A DNA stretch of 64,000 nt. Source: Tetragonia tetragonoides. Lineage: Eukaryota; Streptophyta; Magnoliopsida; Caryophyllales; Aizoaceae. The stretch covers positions 28,931,001-28,995,000 of the forward strand of contig CM076147.1 of assembly GCA_038025085.1 (NCBI GenBank), given 5' to 3'. The notes beneath the pieces were generated by a model. The model was not told the DNA's origin, searched no databases, and was given only the letters and a program-made list of their open reading frames with translations. Below, one piece after another: positions 1-10,160 of the stretch; position 1 is the first letter of the stretch; the number at the start of each line of letters is the position of its first letter. Made by a program: the position numbers and the translations under genes.

Positions 1-471
1 AAAATAGTTTACAGAGGGGAAAAAGAAACAAAGAAATTTATTCATGTATAAAGATGTAAACCAGTTGATCATCCAATTTTTACGTAGTCCATATCAAATA
101 AAAATATAATTGAACAAATCATATTATTCCAATAACAAATTAATTGCATATGCGACATGTCACATTTAAGCGATAAGATTTGCAAAGAAAAAGAAGAATC
201 CAAAAATTAATTGCAGTAGGACAGCAAATCATTGATCAAGTTACTCCATTGAAATCTTCCTTGCAATAAAAATATAACAAATAATTATTCTGATTTTGTC
301 TTCTAACAATATAATTAATTAATTTCCTGAAATTCCCAACTGTTAAAAGACTTCTCTGAATCAGAGACACAAACACAAGGTGATCCTGTTTCCATTGGAC
401 ACAGGACACCCTGTTTCCTCTGTTCTTCATAATTTCTCTCATTTTCTCTCAATTTTCACATGAGATTTACC
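1..471. other. upstream region of the CIPK gene
   Basis: AT-rich non-coding sequence with no supported gene. It ends in the promoter and 5' leader of the kinase that starts at 547. The CT-rich stretch at about 430-455 is typical of plant promoters and leaders. Confidence 0.5.
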
Positions 472-480
472 TTATATAAT
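472..480 (+). promoter_or_regulatory. TATA box of the CIPK gene
   Basis: TTATATAAT lies about 70 bp upstream of the kinase ATG, a normal spacing for a plant gene with a short leader. The start of transcription is inferred, not seen. Confidence 0.5.
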
Positions 481-546
481 CTCTTTCATTGTTAGTTGAA
501 TTGATTTTGGTTAAAATCAAACCAATTTCTTGAAATTCAGTTAACA

Positions 547-1857
547 ATGGAAGGGAAAATTTTGTTTGGGAAATATGAGACAGGAAAGCTCTTAGGTGAG
601 GGCAATTTCGGAAAAGTTTACAAGGCAAAGAACCTAGCAACACAAGAAACTGTTGCTATTAAGATGATCAACAAGGATCAAGTTAAGAAACAAGGTATGG
701 CTGAACAAGTGAAGAAAGAAATCTCTGTAATGCCCCTTGTTAAACATCCTAATATCGTCGAGCTTAAGGAAGTTATGGCAACAAAATCAAACATTTACTT
801 AGTCATGGAGTATATAGGAGGTGGTGATTTGTACTCCAAGATCTTAAGGAAAGGGAAACTCTCCGAAACGCGAGCGAAGAAGTACTTCCAACAGCTGATA
901 ACAGCAGTTGATTTATGCCATAGTCGTGGTGTATGTCATAGGGATTTGAAGCTTGAAAACATACTCTTGGAATCGAATGGAGAAACGTTAAAACTCGCGG
1001 ATTTTGGTTTGGCTACATTGCCAGGCCAAGAACAGAAGAACCCTGATGGACTTTTGTACACTCCTTGTGGTGCATTTTCTTATATTGCTCCAGAGATCTT
1101 AAGAGGAGAAAAATATGATGGAAAAAAGGCTGATATTTGGTCGTGTGGGGTTATACTTTTTACATTACTTGCAGGGTATCCACCTTTCCAAGATGAGAAT
1201 CGAATGCGAATGTTGTTGAAAATAAGCAATGCTAGGTATAATTTCCCTAGGGACTTTTCTCAGGAAATGAGGGATTTGTTACGGAGGATTCTTGTTAAGA
1301 AACCGAGCGAGAGGATAACAATGCAAGAGATAATGAGATCATCGTGGTTTCAACCATATGAAATTGATCCATTTAAGTATGATAATAATGGTAATGATCC
1401 TTTTGAATCATCTTTAGGGGATGTTTTTTCCCCTGTGTCATTCAATGCCTTTGATTTTATACTATCAATGGCTTCGGGTTTGGACTTGTCGGGGTTGTTT
1501 GAGAGCCAAAAGAGGGAGCCTGAATCGACGTTTGTGACTAAGTGTTCGCCTATGGAGGTTATGGAGAAGGTGGAGAAGATGGGTGACGGGTTGAAATATG
1601 AGGTAAGGAGGGAAAAGGAGTTGAGGATGGTGTTAAGAGGTGCAAATGTGGGTAGGAAAGGGAGATTGGTGGTTGGTGTTGAGGTGTTTGAGGTGTCGTC
1701 GGAGGTTAAGTTGGTGGAGTTTTCGAAGTTGGCCGGAGACTCGGTCGAGTATGGGAAGTTGATGGAAGAAGAAGTCAGGCCGGCTATGAAGGATGTTGTG
1801 TGGAAATGGCAAGGGGATTGGCTTCATGGGAGGAATAATAGTGGAATGTGTAGATGA
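547..1857 (+). CDS. CIPK: CBL-interacting serine/threonine protein kinase (CIPK, SnRK3), intronless
   Basis: A 436-residue kinase that, by family knowledge, is recruited by calcineurin B-like Ca2+ sensors to phosphorylate transporters and other stress targets. Seen: glycine loop GEGNFGKV (17-24), ATP lysine K39 in VAIK, catalytic HRD 131-133, DFG 152-154 and APE 181-183. The NAF/FISL autoinhibitory motif that binds CBL begins near residue 299 (N300, A301, F302; ends GLDLSGLFE). A PPI-like segment for PP2C binding (about 326-361) follows, starting ESTFVTKCSPMEVMEKV. Length and order fit the family, and the single exon places it in the intron-poor CIPK clade. Odd points: the activation segment reads TPCGAFSYIAPE where most CIPKs have TTCGTPAYVAPE, and the catalytic loop has HRDLKLEN instead of HRDLKPEN. 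The exact CIPK number cannot be given without a tree. An AATAAA-type signal lies near 1966. Confidence 0.96.
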   Translation: MEGKILFGKYETGKLLGEGNFGKVYKAKNLATQETVAIKMINKDQVKKQGMAEQVKKEISVMPLVKHPNIVELKEVMATKSNIYLVMEYIGGGDLYSKILRKGKLSETRAKKYFQQLITAVDLCHSRGVCHRDLKLENILLESNGETLKLADFGLATLPGQEQKNPDGLLYTPCGAFSYIAPEILRGEKYDGKKADIWSCGVILFTLLAGYPPFQDENRMRMLLKISNARYNFPRDFSQEMRDLLRRILVKKPSERITMQEIMRSSWFQPYEIDPFKYDNNGNDPFESSLGDVFSPVSFNAFDFILSMASGLDLSGLFESQKREPESTFVTKCSPMEVMEKVEKMGDGLKYEVRREKELRMVLRGANVGRKGRLVVGVEVFEVSSEVKLVEFSKLAGDSVEYGKLMEEEVRPAMKDVVWKWQGDWLHGRNNSGMCR

Positions 1858-2894
1858 CAATGAAAGTGTTTTGTATGAATGAATGTTGATTTTTTTGTAT
1901 GTGTAGAACTTTGTTTGAGTTACTTTCAACTTGTAATGAGTGTACATAACATGTTCCCAAGATGGAAATAAAATCGTAACTTGTTTTATGTGTTTGGTTG
2001 TTGATTTTGAGGGACATTTAAGCTTATTTGGCACAATTTTAAAGTCAGAATATAGTAACAAGTAAGTAGAAATTAGCTAAAAATTATTAATAGTTATAAA
2101 TTAGTTGTTTTGCTCGCTAAAATTGAAATTTTGCATGTGTAGCTTTTAGATATTAGCGATACTTTGAGTCGAGAGTTGAAAATAATTTGATAAAGTGTTG
2201 AGTAGCCGAGAGTGAAAACAATAATATATGATAGCTGAAAGCCGTACATCAAAGCATACAAATTTTGAATTCGAATCACAATACAAATTTTGAATTCGAA
2301 TCACAATACAACGACCTCTAAAAAACTTTAATGATAAATGTAGTTGTCATTCGAAGTAAAATCCCAACATTTTCTTTAACCATTGTCAATACTCCATCTG
2401 TTTCACTATGTTTGTCACATATAATTTTGTAGGCCAAATTTACATAGACCATAATTTTTTCATAAATATTTACTTTGAATTTTTTCTTTTAAGTTGTAAT
2501 CAAGCTTATTAAAGTCATATCTCAATACATCTCCTCAGGATTGAAGAATTAATTCATGTAGGTACTCTGGAGAAGAATTTAGACCAATCTCTTGAGTGTA
2601 TTTATTAAGACATCAACTATCTCTTGATCAAATCAATTATCTGTTGAAGTCTGCTCAAAGGAAAATTGACCCTAGTATACCCTACTAGGGCTACTACCCT
2701 TAGTATAAAATGTCACAAAGGAGAGAAAATAGGAGGGATTACTAAGGAAAATGAAATGTGAAGTCGTTAAATTGTATGATTATGAATTAGTGACCATGAG
2801 AACATCATCCATGACTATCAATATATATGATCGTAAATTGTTCTTAACTTCTTATTGCTGTTTGATAATAAATAAATACTTATCTCAATATCAA

Positions 2895-2987
<93 letters not shown>

Positions 2988-3352
2988 TTCTGCTACGTGT
3001 AACCCATTTATACTACGTGCCTGGGAAAATAATGGCCGGAACAGGATAAGCTTTTCTATAGAAAGTCAAGTAACAAGTGGACTTGATCCTTTCACAAACC
3101 TTTTTCTTCTAAATCCTACGAATTTCATATTATTTCCAAGGGATGTAATTGTAAAACGAAAATTCCTTAGGAATATTTCCGAGGGATGTAATTTCGTTCC
3201 AATGAAGGTTATCAGATCCTGGTATGCATTGTGTCGTGTATTCAGCCAATTAAATGACCAAATTGGTATTTCAAAATTGAAGTTCAAATTTCGAATAGGG
3301 TCTTTTCAAAAAACAAAAAACAAAAAAAGAGATGGGTTTCAAAATTTACTAT
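1858..3352. other. intergenic, includes an AAT microsatellite
   Basis: Holds the 3' UTR of the kinase (poly(A) signal about 1966), a direct doublet of a roughly 25-bp unit at about 2249-2309, a solo Stowaway-like end (TACTCCATCTG at about 2392), and the (AAT)n array at 2895-2987. No coding region is supported; the apparent poly-Asn reading frame is the microsatellite. Confidence 0.6.
2895..2987. repeat. (AAT)n microsatellite, about 31 units
   Basis: An uninterrupted trinucleotide run of about 93 bp. It is likely length-polymorphic. Confidence 0.95.
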
Positions 3353-3675
3353 GAGTGTGTTTTTTAGAGTTAGCCCGATCAGGTTAGTTCAATTAAGTTC
3401 AGTCTTGTTCAAAAGTGGTCTCGTGTCAGTTCAGTGATGTTCATTTCAATGATGCTCATTTCAGTTCAGTGATCCTCTGTTCAAAACATATATTTTGTCT
3501 CACAAAAAAAGTGGCGTTCAATACAGTTTAGTGGTGTTGAATTCAGTTCAGTAGCGTTTATTTTAGTTCACTAGTGTTGAATTCAGCTCAGTTCAATCAT
3601 GCGTTCATTTTAGTTCACTAGTGTTGAATTCAGCTCAGTTCAATCATGTTCAATTCATCTTTAAAGAACACACCC
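3353..3675. mobile_element. Tourist-like MITE rich in TTCAGTT units
   Basis: Starts GAGTGTGTTTTTT and ends AAAGAACACACCC, imperfect terminal inverted repeats, with TAT on both sides (3350-3352 and 3676-3678) as a 3-bp target duplication. The interior is built of repeated TTCAGTTCAGT and AGTTCA units. The TIR start G(G/A)GTGTGTT and a 3-bp TSD are typical of PIF/Harbinger-derived Tourist MITEs. No coding sequence. Confidence 0.65.
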
Positions 3676-3742
3676 TATGTCAAGACTCAAGCATGTGGTC
3701 TCTCACTTTGGGGCCTTTTGAGTCGAATTCGTAATACAATAT

Positions 3743-3876
3743 CTTGTGTGGACTTAGTTCACGGTGGACCAAAGATCAAATCTTTTAGAAAAATACCTCT
3801 CATGTTCTTAAAAGATTTGGACTATATTCTTGATTCACCCTTTAATTCACAGTAGACTAAGTCCACTCAAGACAAG
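3743..3876. mobile_element. small inverted-repeat element (CTTGTGTGGACTTAG family)
   Basis: The left end CTTGTGTGGACTTAG is mirrored on the right (CTAAGTCCACTCAAGACAAG). The same termini bound a second copy at 12788-13093. GAATTCGTAA occurs on both sides (3725-3734 and 3879-3888), either a target duplication or a subterminal repeat. Family not identified. Confidence 0.6.
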
Positions 3877-4241
3877 TTGAATTCGTAACTATGTAAAGCC
3901 CGGTTATGGACCGGTTATTTCTGTCATTGGGTACAAACCCAACTGAAGTTGCATTAAGCCATAAGATAAAAGTATACTTAAAGTCCAGCCCACGTATGGA
4001 AGCATGTTCTGATTTGTGTCTTGTAGGCCAGGCGCCCAAGGTCCAGGATAATACATATTTTACGAGTATGATTTTCCAAAAAAAAAATTCTATTAAGCAG
4101 TCTTTTGGTAACTTTTAATAAGGCAGAGATCACTCTTCAATAAAATAAAGGTCATTATCTATTATAAGTGTCCCCTACATTTCTAAATAGTGACCCTATT
4201 TTTCTGTGAGTTGGTCTCACACAAAACTGGAGGATGCTTTT

Positions 4242-4450
4242 TTTTTTTTCTTTTTTTTTTTTGGTTCACGACCAAGGGTATCCACCGTCGACAACAGTGA
4301 CTATTTCCCTGCGCTGGCTTGTAGGCACCTCAAAGGGTGGGACAGCTGGCCAAGAAATTTAAAGTTGCTTCATGCCCAAGGTGAGATTCGAACCCTCAAC
4401 CTTGGTTAAGGATGAATGAGTCTCCACCACTCAATCACACCTCCTTGGTT
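4242..4450 (-). mobile_element. tRNA-derived SINE with TSD
   Basis: Read on the minus strand it has an A-box-like TGATTGAGTGGTGGAG and a B-box-like GGTTCGAATCT, then a body ending in a T-rich run on the plus strand (the poly(A) side). It is flanked by 16-bp direct repeats, ACTGGAGGATGCTTTT (4226-4241) and ACTGGCGGATGCTTTT (4451-4466), 15/16 identical. A same-family copy lies at 9371-9553. Confidence 0.85.
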
Positions 4451-5317
4451 ACTGGCGGATGCTTTTAAGCAACATAAGTCAAGTATTGTCTTTTCCATTA
4501 TCAATCCTAATAAACCTCCAACATTGTAATATTTTTAGACTATGTTATCATCATCTTGATTTATTCTAAATCGATATAGTAGCATTTTTGTCAAAATAAA
4601 GAGAACGATTAGTCTTTTGGTCATTTTTTGTTTTATCATATGATTTTTTTGTTTAAAGGCCTCAAGAAGTAGTGAAGTGGTAATGGCCTTCTACCATGGC
4701 AAAGAGCTGGGTGGCTCCATCACGGCAGCCATAATTTTAGCTTTTGGCAATTTCGTGCTACAAGAAAATACTACAAAATGATGCAATGTTTGTATTTGTC
4801 CTTGGCATTCTTCCAAAGAGCACTGAGTTCAATTACCGCCCCCTCATTGATCATATTTTTCATTCGTTTCTCATCCTTGCAATTGCCGCGTTTGTGTCAA
4901 CTGTCAAAGCTTATCTTTCAAGGGTTGGTTTCATGCATCAGAATCAAGTAACAGTCGTCTCACGATTAGAGTGTGAGACTGTCTATTCGTGTTATATAAG
5001 TTCGCAAATTTTTACCTACTCCTGGAATATATATTCTCTATCAACATTTTAATGTCTGGCTCAAAAGAATGAGGTCCATATGTATTTTATAATGAGTATA
5101 GTAAGAATGTAAGATGAACTTGTAGTATGTTTAACTTGTCGATATAAGTTTTGCGGTGACCTTTATTTCATCCGTTTGATATGTTTTCTTTCTTAGGAGT
5201 ACTTTTTACCTTTTCTGTTATTTTAATACGGAAGACATGAGACAAGTAACAATTGAGCCCTTGATTCTCAAGTTTGGGGAACAATTCTTCCAATCACAAA
5301 ATTATTTCGTCAATTTT

Positions 5318-5442
5318 TTTTTTTTTTTTGTTATATTTTTTGTAACGATAAAGTAACCTCCAATTAGTTGAAATGAGACTTGAACCTATATCATCGCTGC
5401 GAATATATAGGGATGTGTCACTGCGCTACCCACCCCAAGCTT
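5318..5442 (-). mobile_element. SINE-like element, minus strand
   Basis: The minus strand shows a tRNA-like head (GGGTAGCGCAGTGAC), a B box (GGTTCAAGTCT) about 40 bp on, and an A-rich tail. GTCAATTTT flanks both sides (5309-5317 and 5443-5451). It differs from the 4242 and 9371 family. Confidence 0.65.
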
Positions 5443-5446
5443 GTCA

Positions 5447-6239
5447 ATTTTAATTTGTCAACTTAATGTAGTGTTTTCTCAAAATAATTGCAAAATCTTA
5501 CCTTACTATTAAAACACAGTGCAACGCTTATAAGACTTGCCACGTGGCACATTTGAGATTGACACATAGGATGCCACGTAAGCCCCCAAGTTCGTATGGT
5601 AGTGACACGTAAATCGCCACGTAAGCCGCCCATGCAAGTGTGTCAAGCATTTATTTGACTTAATAAATACAAAACGACATAATTATTATCATATTGTTCA
5701 AGTTATAAAATCAAATAACTTTTGTTACGCAACTATAAAAATAATAGTTCTTACTTCATTGCATCAAGTTCGGAAAATACTTTAAAATGAGATACATATG
5801 TCCTATATTTGACTCTATAATGTTCGGTAGAAGTTATAAAACATATACACTACACATTTTCTCCTCGCCATTTGACACTTCTATGAGGTATTTGTTATGT
5901 TTTGTCATGTGGCGCTTATATAACTATTGTATTGTCATGTGTTGTTATATCATTCGTTACTTTCATTGTATGATTAATCTGTTAAGCTAAATTGTCACAA
6001 AAATAGATAATTGAGTATCAAAACTTCTTTAATTAGAACATTACTTACTTTTTTTAAAATAAAATAAAAAGAAGAGGAAATGCCCTTAATCACATACATA
6101 ACTATGTCATCCGTGTAATTAAGACACCTACTATAACACCTAAAAGAATAGACAACATATAAAAAAAACTGACCCGGGACATCGCCCGGATTTTAATTCG
6201 TCAACTTAATGTAGTGTTTTCTCAAAATAATTGCAAAAT
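5447..6239. repeat. 50-bp near-perfect direct repeats around a possible Helitron
   Basis: 5447-5496 and 6190-6239 match at 49 of 50 bases. Between them, 5497-6189 begins TCTTACCTTACTATTAAAAC, a Helitron-like 5' start, and ends in a CCGGG-acatcg-CCCGG hairpin, a Helitron-like 3' feature, but with no clear CTRR end. Helitrons do not make 50-bp target duplications, so the flanking repeats need another explanation. No coding region inside. Confidence 0.5.
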
Positions 6240-6720
6240 AATTACTAAAATATACATCTAATTAACTACCGTCGTAAGTGGGCATAAAGGCATTAGTTGA
6301 ACTGTCACTTTAACCTTTTGTTTGAATGAGTTCTTTCACATGCCATTCATATGTTCGATCCGAATAGCCTTACGGAGGAAAGCTCCTAATACTTGATTTT
6401 CCATTTAGAAGGTTTGACTCGAGATTTAGGAAACGTACCATTTGAATCACAAAATACTCTTAAATAAGCATATCGAGTTTTGTAGTCTATCGGTCTATGT
6501 TTGACAAAACTAGTGTAGTGGTTGAAAACTATTGATAGGAAAAACTACTATAGTTAGATAGCGCGGCTATCACAAAATGAACTTTTGGCCACCCAAAAAA
6601 ATTTAAGTTCCCTTCCAAATAACCTTTGTCTATCCAAACAAAACTTGTGAAAATTCTTCACTACCTCAAAAGATAGAACTCGTCAAAAAAACTCCGACAA
6701 TAAGCTCTTTGCCAAACGTA

Positions 6721-6986
6721 GGCTTTCTTTGATTCACCTTAATTTTACTTAAATTCAGTTCAGTTTATGTGTAACTTTATCACTCATATAACTTTTTATT
6801 CCGAAATAATTTCATGATGATAACTATGTCATTGGAAAGATCTCAAAACATATTTTTAATTAAATGAGTCCAATATCGACTATGTTTGGACGAATTTTAA
6901 ATGGTTAACAGTCAAGTTTGAAAAATCAATTCAATTCATTTCAGTTCAGTTCAGATTAGTTTTATCAAGGTGAATCAAACGCAGCC
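6721..6986. mobile_element. MITE, GATTCACCTT terminal repeat family
   Basis: Starts GGCTTTCTTTGATTCACCTT and ends AAGGTGAATCAAACGCAGCC, about 20-bp inverted repeats with three mismatches. Flanks are GTA and ATA. Relatives occupy WRKY introns 1 and 3. Confidence 0.75.
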
Positions 6987-7611
6987 ATAGCCTAACCGAA
7001 GAATTAAATAAGAAAGGCCGACGACTTATAAGTGTTAGCCTAATTTACAAACTTGAAAGGTCTACATAGACCGGGGAAAGAAGAAAAAAGTCATGAAAAA
7101 AAAAAAAGAAAAAGAGGCTGAACTGAACTGTCTATGGGCATGATCGAAACGTATAACGCAAGAGAAGATTACGTCTTATGAAACAACAAATTGTTACGCA
7201 TGCGACGCGAACAAAACACGTACAAATATACGACACATTCTCAAAATAAAACCAAACCCGACATTATTTTGGTTTTGGTTGGAAGGTTGTATGGCAGCTT
7301 GTTGTAAAAACTCTAATGTAGTTGTAGCCCACTATAACGACGACTTCTAGTCTTCCATATATATAAACTCAAAGGGAAAAACAGCACTACCTGTCCTTTT
7401 TTTCTTGCTTGAGCTTACATCATCTTTTCGCAATTATTAGCACAAAGTTTGGAAAACGTTGCAAATAATTAATCTATCGTAGAAATTTCTAAATGAGTAA
7501 TCAATTCATGTAATAAGATGACAAGTCTATGTAAGACTTTAATGAGTGTCCTCTTAATTTAATCATGTGAAACCGATTTTCCAAAGATAAAACAAATTCA
7601 AGTTGGCTGTA

Positions 7612-8046
7612 TAGAGGTGGCAGGCAATAGGTGGATTGGGTCGAGTCCTTTCGATTTAGAAGAGTGTTCTGATCTGGTTGGATCAAATCGGATTAATTTG
7701 GGTTTATGTTGATGTCGGGTTAAGGATCAATTAGCTCGGGTTAGTTCGGTTTTCAGGTCATATCAGGTCAAGTTTAATTCATTTTGCATCTTATGTCATT
7801 ATGAGTTGATATACTCGGGTTTTGGCCTGTGTAGAGCCGGTTTGAGTAACTTTAGGTCGGATATTTTTGGGTTCAGGTCAATTCGGAGAATGGGTGTTTT
7901 TGGGTGTCAGGTTGGATCACGTCGGGTCTGGTCGGTTACAGATCATAATGATAATTAATATATTTTCGAGGTGTCGGACGAGTCTGATATTGGGCGGATC
8001 AGGTCAGTTATCTTGGATCGGGTTGAGTCGGGGTTTACCAGCTCTA
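7612..8046. mobile_element. hAT-like MITE remnant (TAGAGGTGG...CAGCTCTA)
   Basis: The terminal TAGAGGTG / CAGCTCTA and the GGGTCGGGT-type interior resemble the better-preserved element at 41391-41940. The 8-bp flanks no longer match, so it is probably old. No reading frame is supported. Confidence 0.5.
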
Positions 8047-8722
8047 GTGGTGTGCATAGAACCTTTGAGGACATTGTTCTCAACGGTTAGCAAAGAAGGG
8101 GGTCAAAAGCTCCGAGCAAGGAGTATTTTCATTCAAAATATTCGAATCTCAACATTGGTTAACGGATGAGAGTGTCAAACGACTGACACCAATCACTATT
8201 GATATTTGACCTGGAAGTTGAGTATAACAAATTGTTGTTGAGTTTGCTAATTTGGCCTTCTTTTTCATGGGAAAAACCGAAAAATAGTGTATACACCAAC
8301 TTATTATGCATCTAATTTTGAACTCGCTTAACATTTTCCTTAGATCAAGAGTTTAGTCATTACACATTAAAAGATAGATATTCACAAACCACGATTGTTG
8401 TTCACTTGAGATAACAAACCACAATCTGCAACCTTGAATTAATGATCCCTTGTTAATGTGATCATAGCATGTAACATCAGCCTCTGACCTCACTATCCCC
8501 GATGTCATTCACAATATTGACGTATATAGAATCTCACAATGTAAGACAAGCAACATATAGGAATAATTGTAGGTTTGGTATATTTTTTAATTTTGACAAA
8601 AGGACAACAATTAGATTGGAAATTTTTTGGATTAGTCTTACAGTGGACGACTTGACTGATGGTCTTTGTTATTCTTGCAATTTTCTAATGAGCTCAATCA
8701 TCCACATTAATATTAATACTTT

Positions 8723-9230
8723 GAGGGGGCAGATTGCCTCTTTTATCAAGTGACTATCAGAAACTTAGCAATGCAGTAGCAACAGGTGATGAAAATCATG
8801 CAGGAAGCCCAGCAGGAAAATCAAGAATCAGTGGTCAAACAGCTCAGCCCAGCAAAGCTAGTGAATCTGGCCAGTAGACAGTATCAGGAGCAGTTTTCAG
8901 AAGGCCCAACAGAAGGAAGCAGAGTAACAGCAAGGATGGGAATAAATTAGGAAAATGCAGTAGCCTATTTCAATGTATTTTGAATTTGATGTATTTTGTT
9001 TTGCTGTAAGTCAGGTCGTTTTTGTCTATTTTGTCTCAGAAATGAGGAGCCATTGGATGTAATGTGGTACTTTAGTACTGTATTAGGGTTGTTTGGTTGT
9101 ACAGGGATGTACAAAAAAAGGAACCCTACCTAGTAGGTGGCCTTGGATTTACATTGCCTATGGATTGTAATCGTGTTACATTATAGTTAGTAATAATACA
9201 TTTTCTGACTTACACCAAAAAAAAAAAAAA
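8723..9230 (+). mobile_element. retroposed poly(A) fragment with 13-14 bp TSD, possibly from a copia-type transcript
   Basis: ATATTAATACTTT occurs just before (8710-8722) and just after (9231-9243) a 508-bp segment that ends in a 14-A tract. This is the mark of LINE-driven insertion of a polyadenylated RNA. The segment opens with GAGGGGGCAGATTG, which resembles the polypurine tract and LTR start of Ty1/copia elements, so it may be the 3' end of such a transcript. No long reading frame. Confidence 0.6.
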
Positions 9231-9370
9231 ATATTAATACTTTAGGGATAGGATGAGGTATCATTTCTATAACTAACAATAAATCAGACGAAATATCCTT
9301 TGATACTATGTTTCAAATCACTGAGTTTGGTTTGTTTTTCTTTTTTGCATGGCTAATATCTATGAGGTTT

Positions 9371-9553
9371 AATCAATGGGGTGTAATTGAGTGGTAGAGA
9401 CTCGTTCATCATTAATCAAGGATTCAAATCTCACATTTTGTATGGAGCAATTTTAAATTTCTTGGCCAGCTGTCCCACCTTTTGAGGTGTCTATCAACCA
9501 GCGCGAAGAATAATCACTATTATCAACGGTGAATACCCTTGGTATGAACCAAA
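9371..9553 (+). mobile_element. tRNA-derived SINE with TSD
   Basis: Head GGGTGTAATTGAGTGGTAGA (A box) and GGATTCAAATCTC (B box), with a body like the 4242-4450 copy (shared CTTGGCCAGCTGTCCCACC). Direct repeats AATATCTATGAGGTTT (9355-9370) and AATATCTCTGAGGTTT (9554-9569) match 15/16. Confidence 0.85.
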
Positions 9554-9821
9554 AATATCTCTGAGGTTTTATCTTAAATAAAGGAAATTAGAATTTGTTG
9601 GTCAGGATGCATGACATGATCACTATCGGATCCATGACATGATCAATATGGGATCCATTCCGAATTATTGGTAGTGTGGTTTGTATGTACTTTTCGCCTC
9701 AAAAGCTCTATACTAAATTGAACTTATTGATTAAACTGATCTGAATTAGTTTTTTGAAGTAAATTTGACTAAACTTGTTAGTGGAAAAAGAACACACAAC
9801 CTAACTTTCTAGCAAGTATTA

Positions 9822-10002
9822 GGGTGTGTTATTCTTTTCCACTTACGTAGCTTTTATTGCAGTTCAGTTTCTTTTTTTCTCACATATTACTATTCAGTTC
9901 AGTTCAATTATTTTTTTCTTGTAAATTACAATTCGGTTCAGTTCAGTTCAATCCGATTTTTTTAATACAGATCAGTTTAGTTCCGTGAAAAAAAACACAC
10001 TC
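9822..10002. mobile_element. Tourist-like MITE with TTA target duplication
   Basis: 181 bp, from GGGTGTGTTATTCTTTTCC to GTGAAAAAAAACACACTC, flanked by TTA at 9819-9821 and 10003-10005. The interior repeats AGTTCAGTTCA. Fits a non-autonomous PIF/Harbinger element. Confidence 0.75.
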
Positions 10003-10019
10003 TTAAACACAGTAAAATA

Positions 10020-10160
10020 TGAGTAAAGGGTGGGAACTCAAGTGTTAAAGCTCCTCCGTTACATCTCTGACTTTAGAGATTTTGGTTCGATACTCATTAC
10101 CATTAATTTAATTATGAGTCTTTGGGTCACTTTTCTCCCCCACATAACGAGCCTAAAAAA
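10020..10160 (+). mobile_element. possible SINE
   Basis: GGGTGGGAACTCAAGTGTTAA followed about 50 bp later by GGTTCGATACTC resembles Pol III A and B boxes. No clear TSD was found. Confidence 0.4.

Noticed and set aside
1633..2061. Long reading frame antisense to the kinase 3' end
   Set aside because: Lies opposite the CIPK coding region and 3' UTR with no recognisable motif; a shadow frame.
2251..2309. CRISPR-like short repeats
   Set aside because: Only a simple direct doublet; no array with regular spacers anywhere in the window, and this is plant DNA.
4242..4450. A tRNA gene
   Set aside because: A and B boxes are present but there is no cloverleaf or acceptor pairing; a poly(A)-type tail and TSD indicate a SINE.
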